From Septoria linicola (Eukaryota; Ascomycota; Dothideomycetes; Mycosphaerellales; Mycosphaerellaceae): a DNA stretch of 64,000 nt. This document shows, in pieces, positions 47,173-60,640 of this stretch. The notes under the pieces are model-generated. The model was not told the origin of the DNA. It saw only the letters and a list, made by a program, of their open reading frames with translations, and searched no databases. The position numbers and the translations under genes are program-made. The stretch covers positions 806,001-870,000 of the forward strand of contig CP099426.1 in assembly GCA_024114885.1 (NCBI GenBank), given 5' to 3'. Positions within the stretch are counted from its first letter, which is position 1; each line of letters opens with the position of its first letter.

Positions 47173-47779
47173 ATACTTCTTATATCTATAATACTAGATA
47201 TACGATAGGTTATCGCTTACGCGTCGGTTACGCTCTATAAGCTTTTTACCTAACCTATCCTTCTACTTTTCCTTTTCTCTAAAAGGTTTCTTAGATAGTT
47301 AGCGAGTATACTCCTTATACTCCTCGTTCCTAGCGCGCTTACTAGGACCTCTATCCTTATTAGTATCTTTCTTAGGCTCTAGTATAGGATTAGCTTTCTT
47401 ATATCGTTTCGTAAACGCGATAAGGTCGCTATAGTTACGTAGTAGTAGGTCCTTTTGTTTTAAGAGCTTCTACCGTAGTAGCTTATATAGCTTTACGATA
47501 AACGTACGATACTACTACTTTTCGCTAAAGTTACCTAGCTAGTACTCTAGAGTATTTAACTCTATATCGAATTACTAGGTAGTCTAGTTATAGCGTTACT
47601 AGATACGCTCGTACTCTATAGTTACGAGGATCGTACGATTCTACTCGTTACTAATAGAGTTAAAGATAAAGGCTTGAAACTTATCTTATATATAGAAGGA
47701 GAGAAGATAGTCTATATTATTCTCGTTATACTACTTATCTAAGATATTACCTACTAGGTATAAGATAGCGTAGAGTACG
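47173..47779 (-). pseudogene. Gypsy G4 Gag, partial
   Basis: Minus-strand frame with a fungal Gypsy Gag pattern: an ILVTIEYERI-like stretch near 47610 and a Lys/Arg-rich stretch (KKPFREKEK near 47290), followed by YSDLIAFTKRYKKANPI near 47410. It is joined to 36086-40495 once G3 is removed. Cut on the right by Gypsy G5, so the N-terminus is missing. Confidence 0.7.
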
Positions 47780-47951
47780 TATAAGAGCTAGGTAAGGTTA
47801 AAAGCTAAGACCTACCTTAGGCTCGTAGGCTTAGCGTATAGTATAATTATAGTACGCGTATATATCCGAAAGGAGATAAGAATTAGTCTTACGATATTCT
47901 AATAGTCTTATTAGAAGGACGCTCTATATATTACTATATACCTCTTTTATA
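47780..47951 (+). repeat. Gypsy G5 5' LTR, 172 bp
   Basis: Same borders as in G1. Confidence 0.93.
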
Positions 47952-47955
47952 ATTC

Positions 47956-49207
47956 TAATTCTTCTCTTTCTAAGAGTAGTAATCTATAGAGGCCTATAGC
48001 TCCTCGACGTAATATAGGTATAGCGCTACTAAGGCTCGTAATAGGCGAAGTAGACGATTAAGGTAATCTTATAGATACTAACGAGGTTTAGGAGTAGAAG
48101 TCTACTAGTATAACTAAAGACGATACGTAGATAGAGCGTATATAGCTTAAGGCTAAGAATTAGGAACTATATTGTCGCTTAGAGATACACGCTCTATAAC
48201 GAGAGAATAATCGGCTTCTTATAGAGTTAGAATCTCTATTCTTAGCTACTCCTAGTACCTTTAACGTTATCGATCTTAAAGACGACGCTAGCGCTAGTAT
48301 TATAGGTAGTATACTTTACGATAACGCGTCGTATATACGATATAAAGGTTCTAAAGTTAGAGAACCTTATATCTTCTAGAGCGAGATAGTCTAAGAGGTA
48401 AGGAAGTTTATTCGTAATCTCGAAGTAATCTTTCTTAATAGTCTATAAGAGTTTATTATAAAGGATTCGAAGGTTCTATATAGTATTATATAGCTCGTAA
48501 GCGAGGCGTAAGAGACCTAGTATAACGAACACTCTAAGGTAATACCTCTAGACTATACTTAGACTAAGTTTAAGCGCTTTATCTACGACGTTATTAGAGA
48601 TTAGGCGAATTATACGATCCTCGTAATAGTCGAGTATAAGAAGGCCTAATAGGGTAAGAGCTAAGGAGTATACTAGTTCGCTATAGAGCTAGGCTACTTA
48701 GAGTCTTAACTAGGCGACTATAGCGAAGCGTAGCTAGTACGCTAGCTCCTTATAAAGTTAAAGCTAGCGCTTTAATAAGAGATTATTAAGAATTATACTA
48801 TACCTAGTAAGCGCGCTAATTTAGTTACGTTAGTAAAGCGCCTAGAGTAAGCTAATAGAGTAATTCCTATATAGTATAACTAGGGTAGAAGCTAGAGTAA
48901 TAGAGACCGCGAGCGCGATACGTACTTAAAGCGTAAGCGCGTAAGGAGTAACGCTCCTATACGTAAGCGAGACGATAGTCTAGAAGGGAATAATACGTAT
49001 CGCTCTAGCGATAAAGGTTCTACTCGCTCTATTATAGGCTATAAGTATTTAGAATACTATAGCTATAAGTAGAAGGGGTATATTAGTACTAATTCTATCT
49101 ACTTTAACTAAAGCGCCTAAGATAATAGTAAGAAGCTATTAGTATATAAGGTTACTATAGAGACGCTAAAAAAGAGAAGGTGTTAGAGAAGGACTACGAT
49201 CTCTAGA
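47956..49207 (+). pseudogene. Gypsy G5 Gag
   Basis: Close copy of G1 Gag, differing mainly at RIP sites and by a few single-base changes. The zinc-knuckle relic is near 49045. Confidence 0.84.
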
Positions 49208-50873
49208 TACCGAGCTTAGTAGCGATATATACCTCCCTATATAAGTCGTAAATACGACTTACCTAGAAAGCGTAGTCGAGGCGTAGGATAGGCTTAAGCT
49301 AGCCTAATTCCTTCTTAATAATACTACTAATATTAACGTAGTATTAAGATCCTTTGTCTTATAATATAGTATTATAGCTCGAACTAATACTACCTTACTC
49401 CTAGCTACCTCGTTTACTAGAGAATTAAGATATTATTATAGCGTATACTATATACGCGTATAGCTCGTAGACTCTATAAGAGTAGAGCGTATAGTAGGCG
49501 TAATCTTTTATATCTATAATATACTAACCTCTAATATAATCTTAGGTCGGCTATAGAGGTATACTTATCGTATACGAGTCGATAGTAGCTTAGATAAATA
49601 GACCTATAGTAATACTTTTAAAAATATTAAGGTTAGAGAAGCCTATAAGTTTTTTAAGAACTTAAAGTATATACTAACTATATATATAGTAGTAATAAGT
49701 AAGATAGGCGAAGGCGAAGAGCTTAACTCTCTTCTTCCTAAGTTCTAATAGTTCTCTAATATTCTAAACCTAATAGAAGAGATAAGGAGTAAGCTAGTAG
49801 ATAGTATAGAGTATACGATTAAGCTACGTCTAGGTACCGTTCTACTCTTTAGGCTACTATATTACTAGTTAGATAAGAAGCTAGAGGAATTAAAGAAGTA
49901 TCTTACTATAGGCCTTAAGTACGATTAGATCGAGTATAGCGTTAGTAAGGTAGGTACGCCTATCCTATTCGTATTAAAGAAAGATAGTAAGCTAAGGCTA
50001 TATATTAACTACTAAGAGTTAAACGAAATTACTATTAAGAATAGGTATCTACTTCCTCTAATTAGCGAAATACTAGATAGGCTTATAGGAGCTATATAGT
50101 TTACGACTCTAGACCTTATAGATATATACTATCGGATTCGTATTAAGCCTAGCGACTACTAGAAGACTACGTTCTATACGCGCTATAGCTACTTCTAGTA
50201 TAAGGTAATACTATTTAGCCTAACTAACGCTCTAGCTACGTTCTAGGCGTATATTAACTATACTCTAGTAGGTTTAGTCGATACGTACTACGTAGTATAT
50301 CTTAATAATATTCTTATCTATAGTAAGAGCCGCGCGGACTACGTACGCGACGTATACGACGTACTTACGTGTCTCTAGAAGTTCGGACTCTATACTTAAA
50401 GAGCGAAGTATAAATTCTAGTAGAAAGAAGTCGATTTCCTAGGCTTCGTAGTAACTACTAGAGAGGTTACGATAGATCTACGTAGGATAGACGTAATCGC
50501 AGCGTAGCTAACGCCTATAACGCTCGTAGAGGTCTAATCCTTTCTTAGGTTTACTAACTTCTACTAGCGTTTTATTTTTAAATACTCTAGAGTAGTATCT
50601 CTACTTATAGCGTTATCTAAGAGCGCTATAGTAAGTAAGAAGCCGGGCCTACTTAAGTAGACTATATAAGAGGAGTAGGCGTTTACTAAGTTAAAAAAGC
50701 GTTTTTCTATAGTACTACTACTAAGGTACTTCGACTCTACGCTTAGGTTATAGGTCGAAAGCGACGCCTCTAATTACGTAATTACTATAATCCTTAGCTA
50801 ACTCTTTAGGTCTAAATAGTACCCTATCGTATTTATATCTAGGAAGATAATTACTATAGAGTATAATTATAAG
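49208..50873 (+). pseudogene. Gypsy G5 Pol, N-terminal half (protease, RT, start of RNase H)
   Basis: RT about 49935-50480, with LDLIDIYYRI and VVYLNNILIYS as in G1. The frame stops at the X3 insertion right after a region encoding KIITIEYNYK. Confidence 0.88.
50866..50873. repeat. 8-bp target site of hAT X3, left copy
   Basis: attataag; in G1 the same site (gtataattataagatac) is uninterrupted. The right copy is outside the window. Confidence 0.65.
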
Positions 50874-53800
50874 TAGACGTCGGAATAGGTAGGCCGAAAC
50901 GGGTTAGTATATAGGTTAGGCTAGGTCTTAGCCTACCTATAGAAGATAGTAATAGGTATAGTACAAATACCTACTCTATACTTAGATAGGTTAGGCGAAC
51001 AAAAAATAGGTATAATATAGGTTTTAAGTATAACTACGAAGAAGAATTATTCTAGTTAGTATCGACTATAAAAGGAAGTATATAATAGAGTAGTAAAGAC
51101 AGAGAGAGGGATAATAGTAATAAGCGGAACGGATAGGCTAATCTGACGTCGACTTAAGTTTATAATATATATAGTTAGTAGACGTAGTCGGTAGCTACGT
51201 TCTAGCTCTTAAAGCTTCTCTATAGAGCGTATTACGCTTTCGCGTACTTCGACGCTATAATTTATCTACCTTTATAACCTCTTTATTATCGCTAATACTA
51301 TTAAACTTTAAAAGAGCCTTAATTTCGTTTTTAACCTCCTTATTCTACTCCTCGACTACCTCTATCTAATTATAAGTAAGTTCTAAATTAGGATAAAGAG
51401 TAGATACTTCTATAGTAAGTACTACTCTTATATTATACTTATAATCGCGATATCGATATCGTAATAGTATAATATACGTAAAGGTATCTAGATTATATGT
51501 CCGATTATAGTAGTTCTAATAACGTATAATACTAAAATCTCGTTCGTATCTAGTACCTACTACTAGAATATATAGAATATCCTAGGCTATTTTCGATATA
51601 GTAGGGAATATATTAGTAAGAGCTAGCTATATATCTATAGGATCTATTCCTTCTATATATAAGAAGTCTACTTTCTAATAGCGCTCTAGTTCGTTATTAG
51701 GCTCGACTAAGGAGGCTACGTCTAGTACTAGTTAAGCTTTATTATCGTCGCTATCGATCCCTATAGCGAAGAAGGTTAAGAAGCTTTATATACCTCGAGG
51801 CTACTATTTCGAAGCTTATATAGTACTAGATAAAGCTTTATAATACTTTAACTACTCTACGCGTAATTTGCTCTAGTAGAGATCTTCTAAACTATCGTTA
51901 TCGAAAGCGCCTCGCTTCTAGAACACACTCTTAATCGTAGGGTATAGTAGTACTACTATACCGTAGTAGTCCTCGAACCGTTACTAGGTCTGTTAGTAAT
52001 ATTAAAAGAGCTTAGTATACGCTTTATCTAGTACCTTATAGAGTAAGACCTTCTAAGCCTCTTTCTTATACTTAAGTTTCTTGTCTACTTTATCTAGAAT
52101 ATCGAAAAGAGAGTTATAGTAGCTAAGGACTAGATAGAGGCTAGGGCCCTTTATCGTACCGACGTAGGTAGTAGCCTAAGCGAAGGGTATAGTTAGAGAT
52201 ATAAGGTATTCTAACCGTTACTAGTCGGTATTAGATAGTATAAGTGTTAGTAGCGACTAACGCTTAATAAATTTATCGATAAAGTCGCGTAGTCGACTAA
52301 AGCGAGATAGTATTATTATAGTCGAGCTCTAACGGGTCCTTACGTCTTATATTACTCGTAGTAGTCTCGTTATAGAATACTTTTACTAGCGTACGTAAGC
52401 CTTTAGATAGAGATATAGATTCTTTAGACGCTCTCTTTAGAGATCTATAAAGCTCTCGAAACGCTAAGAACTAGAGTTTACCTATACTATAAACCTATAG
52501 ACCTAGGACGATTAATAAGCGCCGACTATACTTACCGACTACGATCGTCGACTATAACTACGATATACCTTAAACAAAAGTTTAAGTAGTCCTTTAAGAG
52601 AAGCTACTATATTAGTCTTTTAAAACCTTTCTAGGGCTCGTTAATCTTTCTTATCGTCCTAAAACTCTTATAGATCGTTAATCGGTATTATTTATAGTTA
52701 TATAAAAAAGGCCTTTATAGTAAGCTATATTACGTAAGCAAAACATAGAAACTGTTCTAGAATCGTAGCTAGCGTAGTAGGCTTAATAGCCTTAATATTA
52801 GAGAAGAGATTTACCTCGTCTAGTTAAATATCTAGTACTACTAGCTCTACGAGCTCTTCGATCGAAATAGAAGGCTTTACGATTTTCACGCTATACTCTA
52901 TTAAGTAAAGGCCGATAGCCTTAATACTAGCTTACGTTAGTACTAATCGAATAGATACTAGTAAGACGTATATAGACCTATAGAGTATACTATTGTTTCT
53001 AGCGTTATCGTATATAAGAGCGATTAGTCGGTCTCTAAGGCTAAACCTTTATAATATATTAAAGAGTAATTTCGAAAGTCGCTCTCTAGTATATCTACTA
53101 GTAACGTAGAGAAAGTCTAATATCGCCTCGTACTATACCTATTTAGCGTCGATCTAGTAGGTACAGATAGTAAGGAATAAAGCTTTTATACTACTAGACT
53201 ACTAGCTATCGACTACGATAGTAACCTTAGAGGTTCTAGCTAGTATAGCCTTTAGATCTTCCTCGGACCTCTCTTAGACCTCTCGAAGAAGAGCCTTAAT
53301 TATCTTACTAGAGCGGAAAGGTATTTCAAGACTAGGGTTAAGGTATATATATATATAGTAGACTATAGGATTCTTGAAGAAATTAAGTAGTAGGCTATAT
53401 ACTACGATTATTTACGTAGATACTATAGAGAAGTTATTAATACTTAGGTCTAGGTCGCTAAGGTAACCCTTATAATTTCGAGCCTAACTATATAAGCTTG
53501 ATAACGTAGTTAGTAAACGTAGTCGGTAGGAACTTATATAATAGTCTTTATACTACTAGATATACTCTAGTAGTATCTCCTTTCTCTTAAATACCTATAC
53601 GTACTTCTTAGTTCGAAGGTAAGAACTAAGACTACTTATACTAATACGGAGGCCTAGATAGGCTAAAGAGGTCTCGTAACCTCGGTAGACTACTTTTAGC
53701 GAGGTATCCTCGATATTAATCCTTTAGTTAAAAAACTTCTAGACCTAGGAGGAATAGGTACTCTCCTATTTAATAGGTATAGTCTTTTATATCTTAAACT

Positions 53801-54965
53801 TATACTTATAGCGACCTTGTACCTCCTACTATCGTCGTATATACTAGTCTCTAAAGTCTGTTTTATACTCTTTCTACTATAGATATACCCTATTTACTTA
53901 AGTCTAGTCTAGAGAAGACGTAAGTATATTAATTAGAATTTTAGAAGTAGTAGGTAGTCTACTAGAGCTCTACTCTAATACTATATATTATAGCGTAGAG
54001 GGTACTATCGGACTAGATTCGAATTATAAAGAGTCTCTAAAAACGCTGTCTTAATATCGTTATCTTAGTCGAGTACTAGACCTAAGTCCTCTAGTAGCTA
54101 GCGATAGATTTCGCTATAAAGGTAGCGTGTTTATAGGTAGTAGTATTGAAACTAGAAGAGTTAAAGAAAATAAAGGCAGACTAAATTACAAAAGTAAGAA
54201 AGAGAGGAGCCCTAGACTGTCTATAAAACACGCTATAACTTTACTCTAGTACGACGTCTATAGTAGTTCTTACCTATAGAGAAGCCTAAATTATACTAAT
54301 TAGACGTAGTGAAGCCCCTTGTCCGCTAACGATAGACTAGTTAAGAACTCGGTACTAATCTCTAGATCAAGTACGCTAGGATCTATTAGATCTGTAATAA
54401 TAGACGAAAAGCTAATACTAGCCTACTCGCTCTTAAATCTAGCTTGAACTAGACTCTCGACTACAGCTTCGAGCAAAGTCTCTTCCTTATTAAGTATATA
54501 TTGTTTATTAAATATACTATAGGTAAGCTTCGCGTTTTATCTCTACTATATAGATATAGTAGGTATAGAGAATCTATAGGTATTCTAATCGTAGTTAGTA
54601 GGAATTAGCTATCTAAGATACTCGATAAGGATTAAGAAGTAATTAACGAAAGAGGGCTTCTAGCTAAGAATATTACGTAGTATAGCCTAGTATTCTATCT
54701 AAAAGATATCGTAGAGTATAGGTAAAACGCTATTAGTAATATACGACTATAGTTAATTAGTATATAGTCGGCAAATATAGTCGGCGCTTAAGACAGCTAG
54801 TAGATATACCTTAACTTAGGCTTCTAGTACTAATGTCTAAAGTAAGACAGCTAGACCTCGAAGCTATAGTATCGTAAAAAGGGAGCTCTATATTATATTA
54901 GTAGATAGGAGTTTCTAATAGATAGGAAGACTTATACTATCGCTATATACTTATATAGCTATAAG
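50874..54965 (-). mobile_element. hAT transposon X3, transposase half only
   Basis: Starts with the X terminal repeat TAGACGTCGGAATAGG and follows X1 7138-11235 closely. Cut at 54966 by Copia 3. The histone-like half should continue beyond the nested Copia elements, outside the window. Confidence 0.92.
51195..54965 (-). pseudogene. hAT transposase of X3, partial
   Basis: Same gene as in X1 and X2. IVDGW relic near 53235, DNARNN relic near 53020, C-terminal dimerisation region about 51530-51660. In some places X3 keeps CCGAC/GTCGG where X1 and X2 are mutated (for example near 53515 and 52535), which helps define the TAGTCGG motif. The N-terminal part is missing because of Copia 3. Confidence 0.87.
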
Positions 54966-55242
54966 TATTAAAAGTAGAGGGCGTGTTATATGCTATATAA
55001 TGTCAAGGAGGGTATAGCGTAGTAAAGTAGAATAGGGGATTAATCTTAAACTAACTTATATACATAGTATAGTAGTAATATACTAGGAACTAAATACAAA
55101 GTTAATTAAGTTAGTTATCTAAGAAGAGAAGAAAGAGAAGTAAGATATACCTCTTACTAAGCCTTAGGTAGATGCCTTAGGCATCTAGAACTATACTCAA
55201 ATGTCTATATCTAGACTAACTATCTAGGATACATTCTTAACA
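54966..55242 (-). repeat. Copia 3 3' LTR, 277 bp
   Basis: tattaaaagtagaggg ... attcttaaca on the plus strand, as in Copia 2. Confidence 0.92.
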
Positions 55243-55910
55243 CTCCTACTTATGCTATATAGTTAGATCTTTCTATAGATCATCTATAATACTTAAGTAC
55301 TAGCCCTAATCTTAATTAGTTATCAAGTACTTACTTTTTAGACTAATAACTAGATAGTACTAACTATTAATCTAATAAACTTTCTATACTACTATCTCCT
55401 ATAAAAAGGTAAAAGAAATACCTTCTATAAGATCTTCCTTCTCTCTTATATAGGAGTAGATTGTTTAGGACATAGACTATCTAGTAAGTTGCCTCTATCC
55501 TTTCTTATAGCTAATTCTAATAGCTCCCTAGATTCCTTATAGCCTAGTCCCCTACTTAGTTATATTCTATATAGCTTCTTAGTTCCCTAATAGCCTTTAG
55601 GGTATACTATTCTTAGCTATAGAGATCTTATATTAAGCTAGAGAGTAGAGTAACTATATACTAGTAGAGAAGATAATAGCTACTATAGAGGAGGTCTTTA
55701 ATATTAACTAGTACTTGGCCTTAAAGGGTATCTAGTTTAGCTAGGTACTATATAGTAATATTGTAGTTAGTAATAGGTCTAATATTAGTAAGAGTATTTA
55801 GGACTTTATAAAGTCTAACTAAGGAGGAGTTAAGTAACTAAAATCTTTCTTTTAGACTCCTCTTAGTTTAACTCTAAGGCTTGGAGTTATCTTTTATATA
55901 TCTCTTATAT
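55243..55910. other. Copia 3 3' untranslated region
   Basis: Homologous to 28111-28780; no gene seen. Confidence 0.6.
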
Positions 55911-58900
55911 AAGGTAGAGCTGCCTTACAAACTCCTGAAACTATAGTCTATTCTTTAGCTTAGTAAGACTATCTACTACTATCTCTTTTATATTTATATA
56001 TTCTATAGAGATAAGTCTATTCTACTAGAGCTTTCTTATAGCATTATATAAGATATTAATATGTTTAGACTTGTTATAAATATATAAGTCCTTAACTAGA
56101 GTAAGAGTAGCTTAGTTATTACCTTTTAGCTAAATTAGCCTAATTCTAGTAATAGTTTCCTAGTTACTAAGGATCCTTAGTTAGTAAGAATATTCTCCTA
56201 CTAACTCTAGGTATCTAAGCTCTCTTAAAAGAGTACTAAGGAACTATAACTGTTTTATATATACTCCTATAGCTATATATTTAGCTTCTATTATAGATAT
56301 AGCTATAGATTTCTACTTCTTACTTATCTAGGAGATTAGTATACTATAAAGGAAGAAGATATATCTAAGGATTAAGACTCTATTAGTCTTGTCTATTATA
56401 TAGTCAGAGTCTATATATCTAGTAAGACAGCCTTAACTATTCCTTAAGTATCTTAGACTAAGGTCTAGGTTTGATCTTAGGTATCTAGTTAGCTTCTTTA
56501 GAGCCTTTATATATCCTACTATTAGATTACTAATATAGAAGCTTAATCTTCTAAGGGCAAATAAAATATCTAGTCTTATAATAGTTACAAGCTATATCTA
56601 TGTTCTAATAATAGATTAGTACTCCTATTTATTATACCTTTTATTATTTAGTCTAGTAGGCTTTAGACTTTTATAGCTATCTATTAGTAAAAGAGTTAGT
56701 AATATAGTCTCTTAACCTATTCCTATCTTAGCTAGGTTCTCTTAGATATAGTGCTTCTAGTTAAGTTTTAGCTAGCCTTACTATCTATTTCTTATTAGTC
56801 TCATTCTAAGAATCTTGTCTAGTTCTCTAAGATCTTTAATCTTAAAGACCTTACTAAGTTAGTCTTTAAACTAGAGGATATCTTCTAGTCTCTCTATAGT
56901 AATAGGTATATTATTAATATAGATTAGGATTATTAGGTCTTTCCTTTTCTTATAGATTAGAAGACATAGGTCTACTTCTAATTATCTAAATCCTATTCCT
57001 TTTAGCTTTAATATATATAGCTAATTCTAGTCTCTTATAGCTTACTTTAGCCTATAGAGACTCCTTAGAACTTATAAGACTATACTAGTTAGTAGGTTAA
57101 TACCTAGTAGTAGGATTATATAGATGTCCTTATATAGGGTACTCTCTATAAATATATTATTTATATCTACTTAGTATAGAACTAGGTCCTTCTTATAGAC
57201 TATAGCTATAAATCCTCTTAGAGTATCCTACCTAACTATAGAGGCAAAAGTTTCTATATAGTCTACTCTATACTTTTAGGAGAACTCTCTTATAACTAGT
57301 CTTGCCTTAAACTTTTTAATAGCTCTACTAAGCTTTCTCTTAATATTAAAGACCTATCTTAAGGTAACTAAGTTAGCTCCTTTTAGTAGGACTACTATAG
57401 TCTAGGTGTTATTACTTATAAGTATATCTAGCTTCTTCTAAATAGCTTCTTACTAGAGATAACCCTACTTAGGATTACTTACTACTTCCTTATAGTTCCT
57501 TAGGATTAGAACCTCCTATTTATATATTCCTACTTCTTTAGTAGCTAAGAATATAATCTCTTTAACTTCCTTTAAGAATTCTAGGTCCTATAGAATACCT
57601 AGGTTAATAGAGCTTATAGCTAAGAAGAAAGCCTAATACTCTAGGAGCATTTCCTTATCTAGCTAACTATTCTAATCTAGCTTAAGCCTAATTAGCTTTA
57701 GCTTCTAGTTAAATCTATTAAGTTCTTAGAATACTTTCCTCTTTCTAAGAGTCTACCTTAGAGCTATCTACTCCTAATCTACCTCTATAGTTTCTTAGGT
57801 AGAATTCTTAGATTCTTTCTTAACTTTCTTTTAGTCTAGGAATTTTCTATACTCTTCTATATCTTCTAGTAGAGGTAGAAGTTATATAAAGAGTTTCTTT
57901 CCTTCCTAAACCTATACTAATAGCTAAAGGGAAGGAGGCTTCTACTAGCCTAGACTAGAAGCACCTAGGGTACTCCTACTAGCTTATAGAGTAGGCTAGC
58001 TAATAGTTCTTAGCCTTCTAATAGGTCTTCTTTCTAGAGCTAAACTAGGGAGATTCTTAATCTTAATATTTAAGTCTAATTCTCTACCTAGCTTATCTTT
58101 AAAGAAGATTATATTAGTATACTACTTAATAGCCTTTATATCTAGCTCCTAGAACTTCTATACCTTTACTATATTATTATAGTATCTAATAAATATAGTA
58201 TCCTTTCCTCTATTTATTAGTTTATTACTCCTTACCTACTAAGGCTATACTCTTATATCTATATATACTATAGCTCTATATCTCTATACTTTAAGGTAGG
58301 AGACTATTAGTTTAATCCTATTAAAAGCTTTATTAGGTAAGAGCTTGAATCTCTTAATATTAGATCTATTTAGGAGCTTATTCCTTATATATACCTATAC
58401 TTTAAGGGCTTCTAGCTAAAACTTAATAGGTATCTTACTTTCTTTAAGTATTACTCTAATAGAGGCCTCTAATATTTAAATAGACCTCTTAACTACTCTA
58501 TTCTAGAGTAAATTATAGGCCTTAGTTAGCTTAAGAGTAATTCTAAAGTCCTTCTCCTACTATTTAATTAGAGTAGTAATCTCTCTAGTATTATTAGCCC
58601 TTATAGACTTAAGAAGTGCTACTAACTGCCTTTCTACCTTAATCCTCTAGTTCTAAAGAGTAGTTAGTGTATCTAATCTAGCTTTAAGTAGAAATACCTA
58701 TTTCTTTCTTAAGAAATTGTTAATAATCTTAAGCTACTATATAAAACCTTTTACTAATAATAGTAATAGTCTACAAATATCTACTAATATAAGGGCTAAT
58801 CTTTCAAGTCTTCTCTTAATAGACTTACCTAGGTGTTTCTTTATCTTACCTATTATATAGATCCTATACTTATACTCTTCCTAGTTAGGAATTAGAATTC

Positions 58901-59688
58901 TTTCCTTTAGGTTAGTAACTTTATAAAGGTTTAAGAGTAACCCTCTTCTAAAGTATATAAATCTTCTATACTATAGCTCCTACTATTTTAGATCCTTCTC
59001 TAATAGGGTAGTATAAGTATTATTAACCTCTATAGGATTATATAGTAAGTAATATAACTTTTCCTATAGGAGAGGTAATATCTTACTAATAAATAGAATA
59101 CCTCTAACTAGCTTAGTCTTTATAACTATTTAGCTATCTAGGGAGGTAAGAGTGAAATCAGGCTTCTAGACTCTAAATTACTTACTAAACTAATCCTATA
59201 ATATAAGATTTACTCTAAGATTAGGAACAAATAGTACCTTATTAAGTAGAACTTCTCCTCCTAAGATTCTCTTTATCTATACTAGCCTAGAGTAGGTTAT
59301 ATAGAGGTATCCTCCTCCTACCTTAATCTATACTTTCTTCCTTAGTAGCTTTACTAATCTAAAGAAAGATAGTTAGTTAGTTATATAGGATAAGGTATAG
59401 GAATCTAAGAGCTATTCTTAGGGTAACAACTTGCCTTTAGCCTTAATTATAGAATAGGCTAACTTATCTTAGTTATTATCTTCTAATAGGGAATTATTAT
59501 TACTTCTAGAACTAGAGTAAGTTCTAGAATTAGAACTAGAACTAGACTCCTAGGCTAAAAATCTTTTCTTTAGAAGCTTTCTAGACTTTTCTATCCTCTA
59601 AAGCTACTTACTTATTTTTTAGATAACCTTCTTTAGCTTATTATATAATAATAACTTATAGATAGCTTTCTTAATATATCTAGTATTC
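55911..59688 (-). pseudogene. Copia 3 Pol and Gag C-terminal part
   Basis: Right to left on the minus strand: Gag end, protease (about 59450-59330), integrase (about 58980-58120), connection, reverse transcriptase (about 57460-56720), RNase H (about 56380-55980). The uninterrupted YINNI active-site region near 56905-56925 shows the original insertion site of Copia 2 in Copia 1. Confidence 0.87.
59684..59688. repeat. 5-bp target site of Copia 4, left copy
   Basis: tattc; the right copy would be outside the window. Confidence 0.5.
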
Positions 59689-59966
59689 TATTAAAAGTAG
59701 AGAGCGTTTATAGATACTATATAATGTTAAGGAGGGTATAGCGTAGTAAAGAAGAATAGGGGATCAATCTTGAACTAACTTATATATATAGTGTAGTAGT
59801 AATATACTAGGAACTAAATATAAAGTTGATTTTGTTAGTTATCTAAGAAGAGAAGAAAGAGAAGCAAGATATACCTCTTACTAAGCCTTAGGTAGATGCC
59901 TTAGGCATCTAGAACTATGCTTAGAAGTCTATATCTAGACTAACTATCTAGGATACATTCTTAATA
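59689..59966 (-). repeat. Copia 4 3' LTR, 278 bp
   Basis: Carries the variant gtttatagatactatataat near its plus-strand start, shared with the Copia 1 LTR. Also a variant gttgattttgttagtt near 59827 where the others read gttgattaagttagtt. Confidence 0.92.
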
Positions 59967-60640
59967 CTCCTACTCATGCTATATAGTCAGATCTTTCAAC
60001 AGATCATCTATAGTACTCAAATGCTAGTCCTAATCTTAATTAGTTATTAAGTACTTGCTTTTTAGACTAATAACTAGACAGTACTAACTGTTAATCTAAC
60101 AAACTTTCTATACTACTATCTCCTATAAAAAGGTAAAAGAAATGCCTTCTATAAGATCTTCCTCCTCTCTTATATAGGAGTAGATTGTTTAGGACATAGA
60201 CTATCTAGTAAGTTACCCCTGTCCTTTCTTATAGCTAATTCTAATAGCTCCCTAGATTCCTTATAGCCTAGTCCCCTACTTAGTTATATTCTATATAGCT
60301 TCTTAGTTCCCTAATAGTCTTTAGGGTATACTATTCTTAGCTATAGGGATCTTATATTAAGCTAGGGAGTAGAGTAACTATATACTAGTAGAGGAGATAA
60401 TAGCTACTATAGAGGAGGTCTTTAATATTAACTAGTACTTAGCCTTAGGAGGTGTCTAGTTTAGCTAGGTGCTATATAGTGATATTGTAGTTAGTAACAG
60501 GTCTAATATTAGTAAGGGCATTTAGGACTTTGTAAAGTCTAACTAAGGAGGAGTCAAGTAACTAAAATCTTTCTTTTAGACTCCTCTTAGTTTAACTCTA
60601 AGGCTTAGAGTTATCTTTTATATATCTCTTATACAAGGTA
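59967..60640. other. Copia 4 3' untranslated region
   Basis: Homologous to 28111-28780; no gene seen. Confidence 0.6.

Larger units (their letters stand above)
36086..47779 (-). mobile_element. Gypsy G4 (family 2), interrupted by Copia 1, G3 and G5
   Basis: A second Ty3/Gypsy family, distinct in sequence from family 1 but with the same pol order and a chromodomain. Pieces: 36086-40495 (pol and 3' region) and 47173-47779 (gag). Its 3' LTR lies beyond Copia 1 and its 5' LTR beyond G5, so neither is in the window. It is the oldest element here by nesting. Confidence 0.85.
47780..50873 (+). mobile_element. Gypsy G5 (family 1), 5' half
   Basis: 5' LTR, gag and the first half of pol, homologous to 19790-22885 of G1. 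Cut at 50874 by hAT X3 within the RNase H region; the rest must lie to the right of the window. The left flank is gtacg; the right TSD copy is not visible. Confidence 0.92.
54966..59688 (-). mobile_element. Copia copy 3, right part missing
   Basis: 3' LTR (54966-55242), 3' untranslated region and pol/gag on the minus strand up to the Gag-protease border, where Copia 4 interrupts it at 59689. Left flank ataag. Homologous to Copia 2 throughout. Confidence 0.92.
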
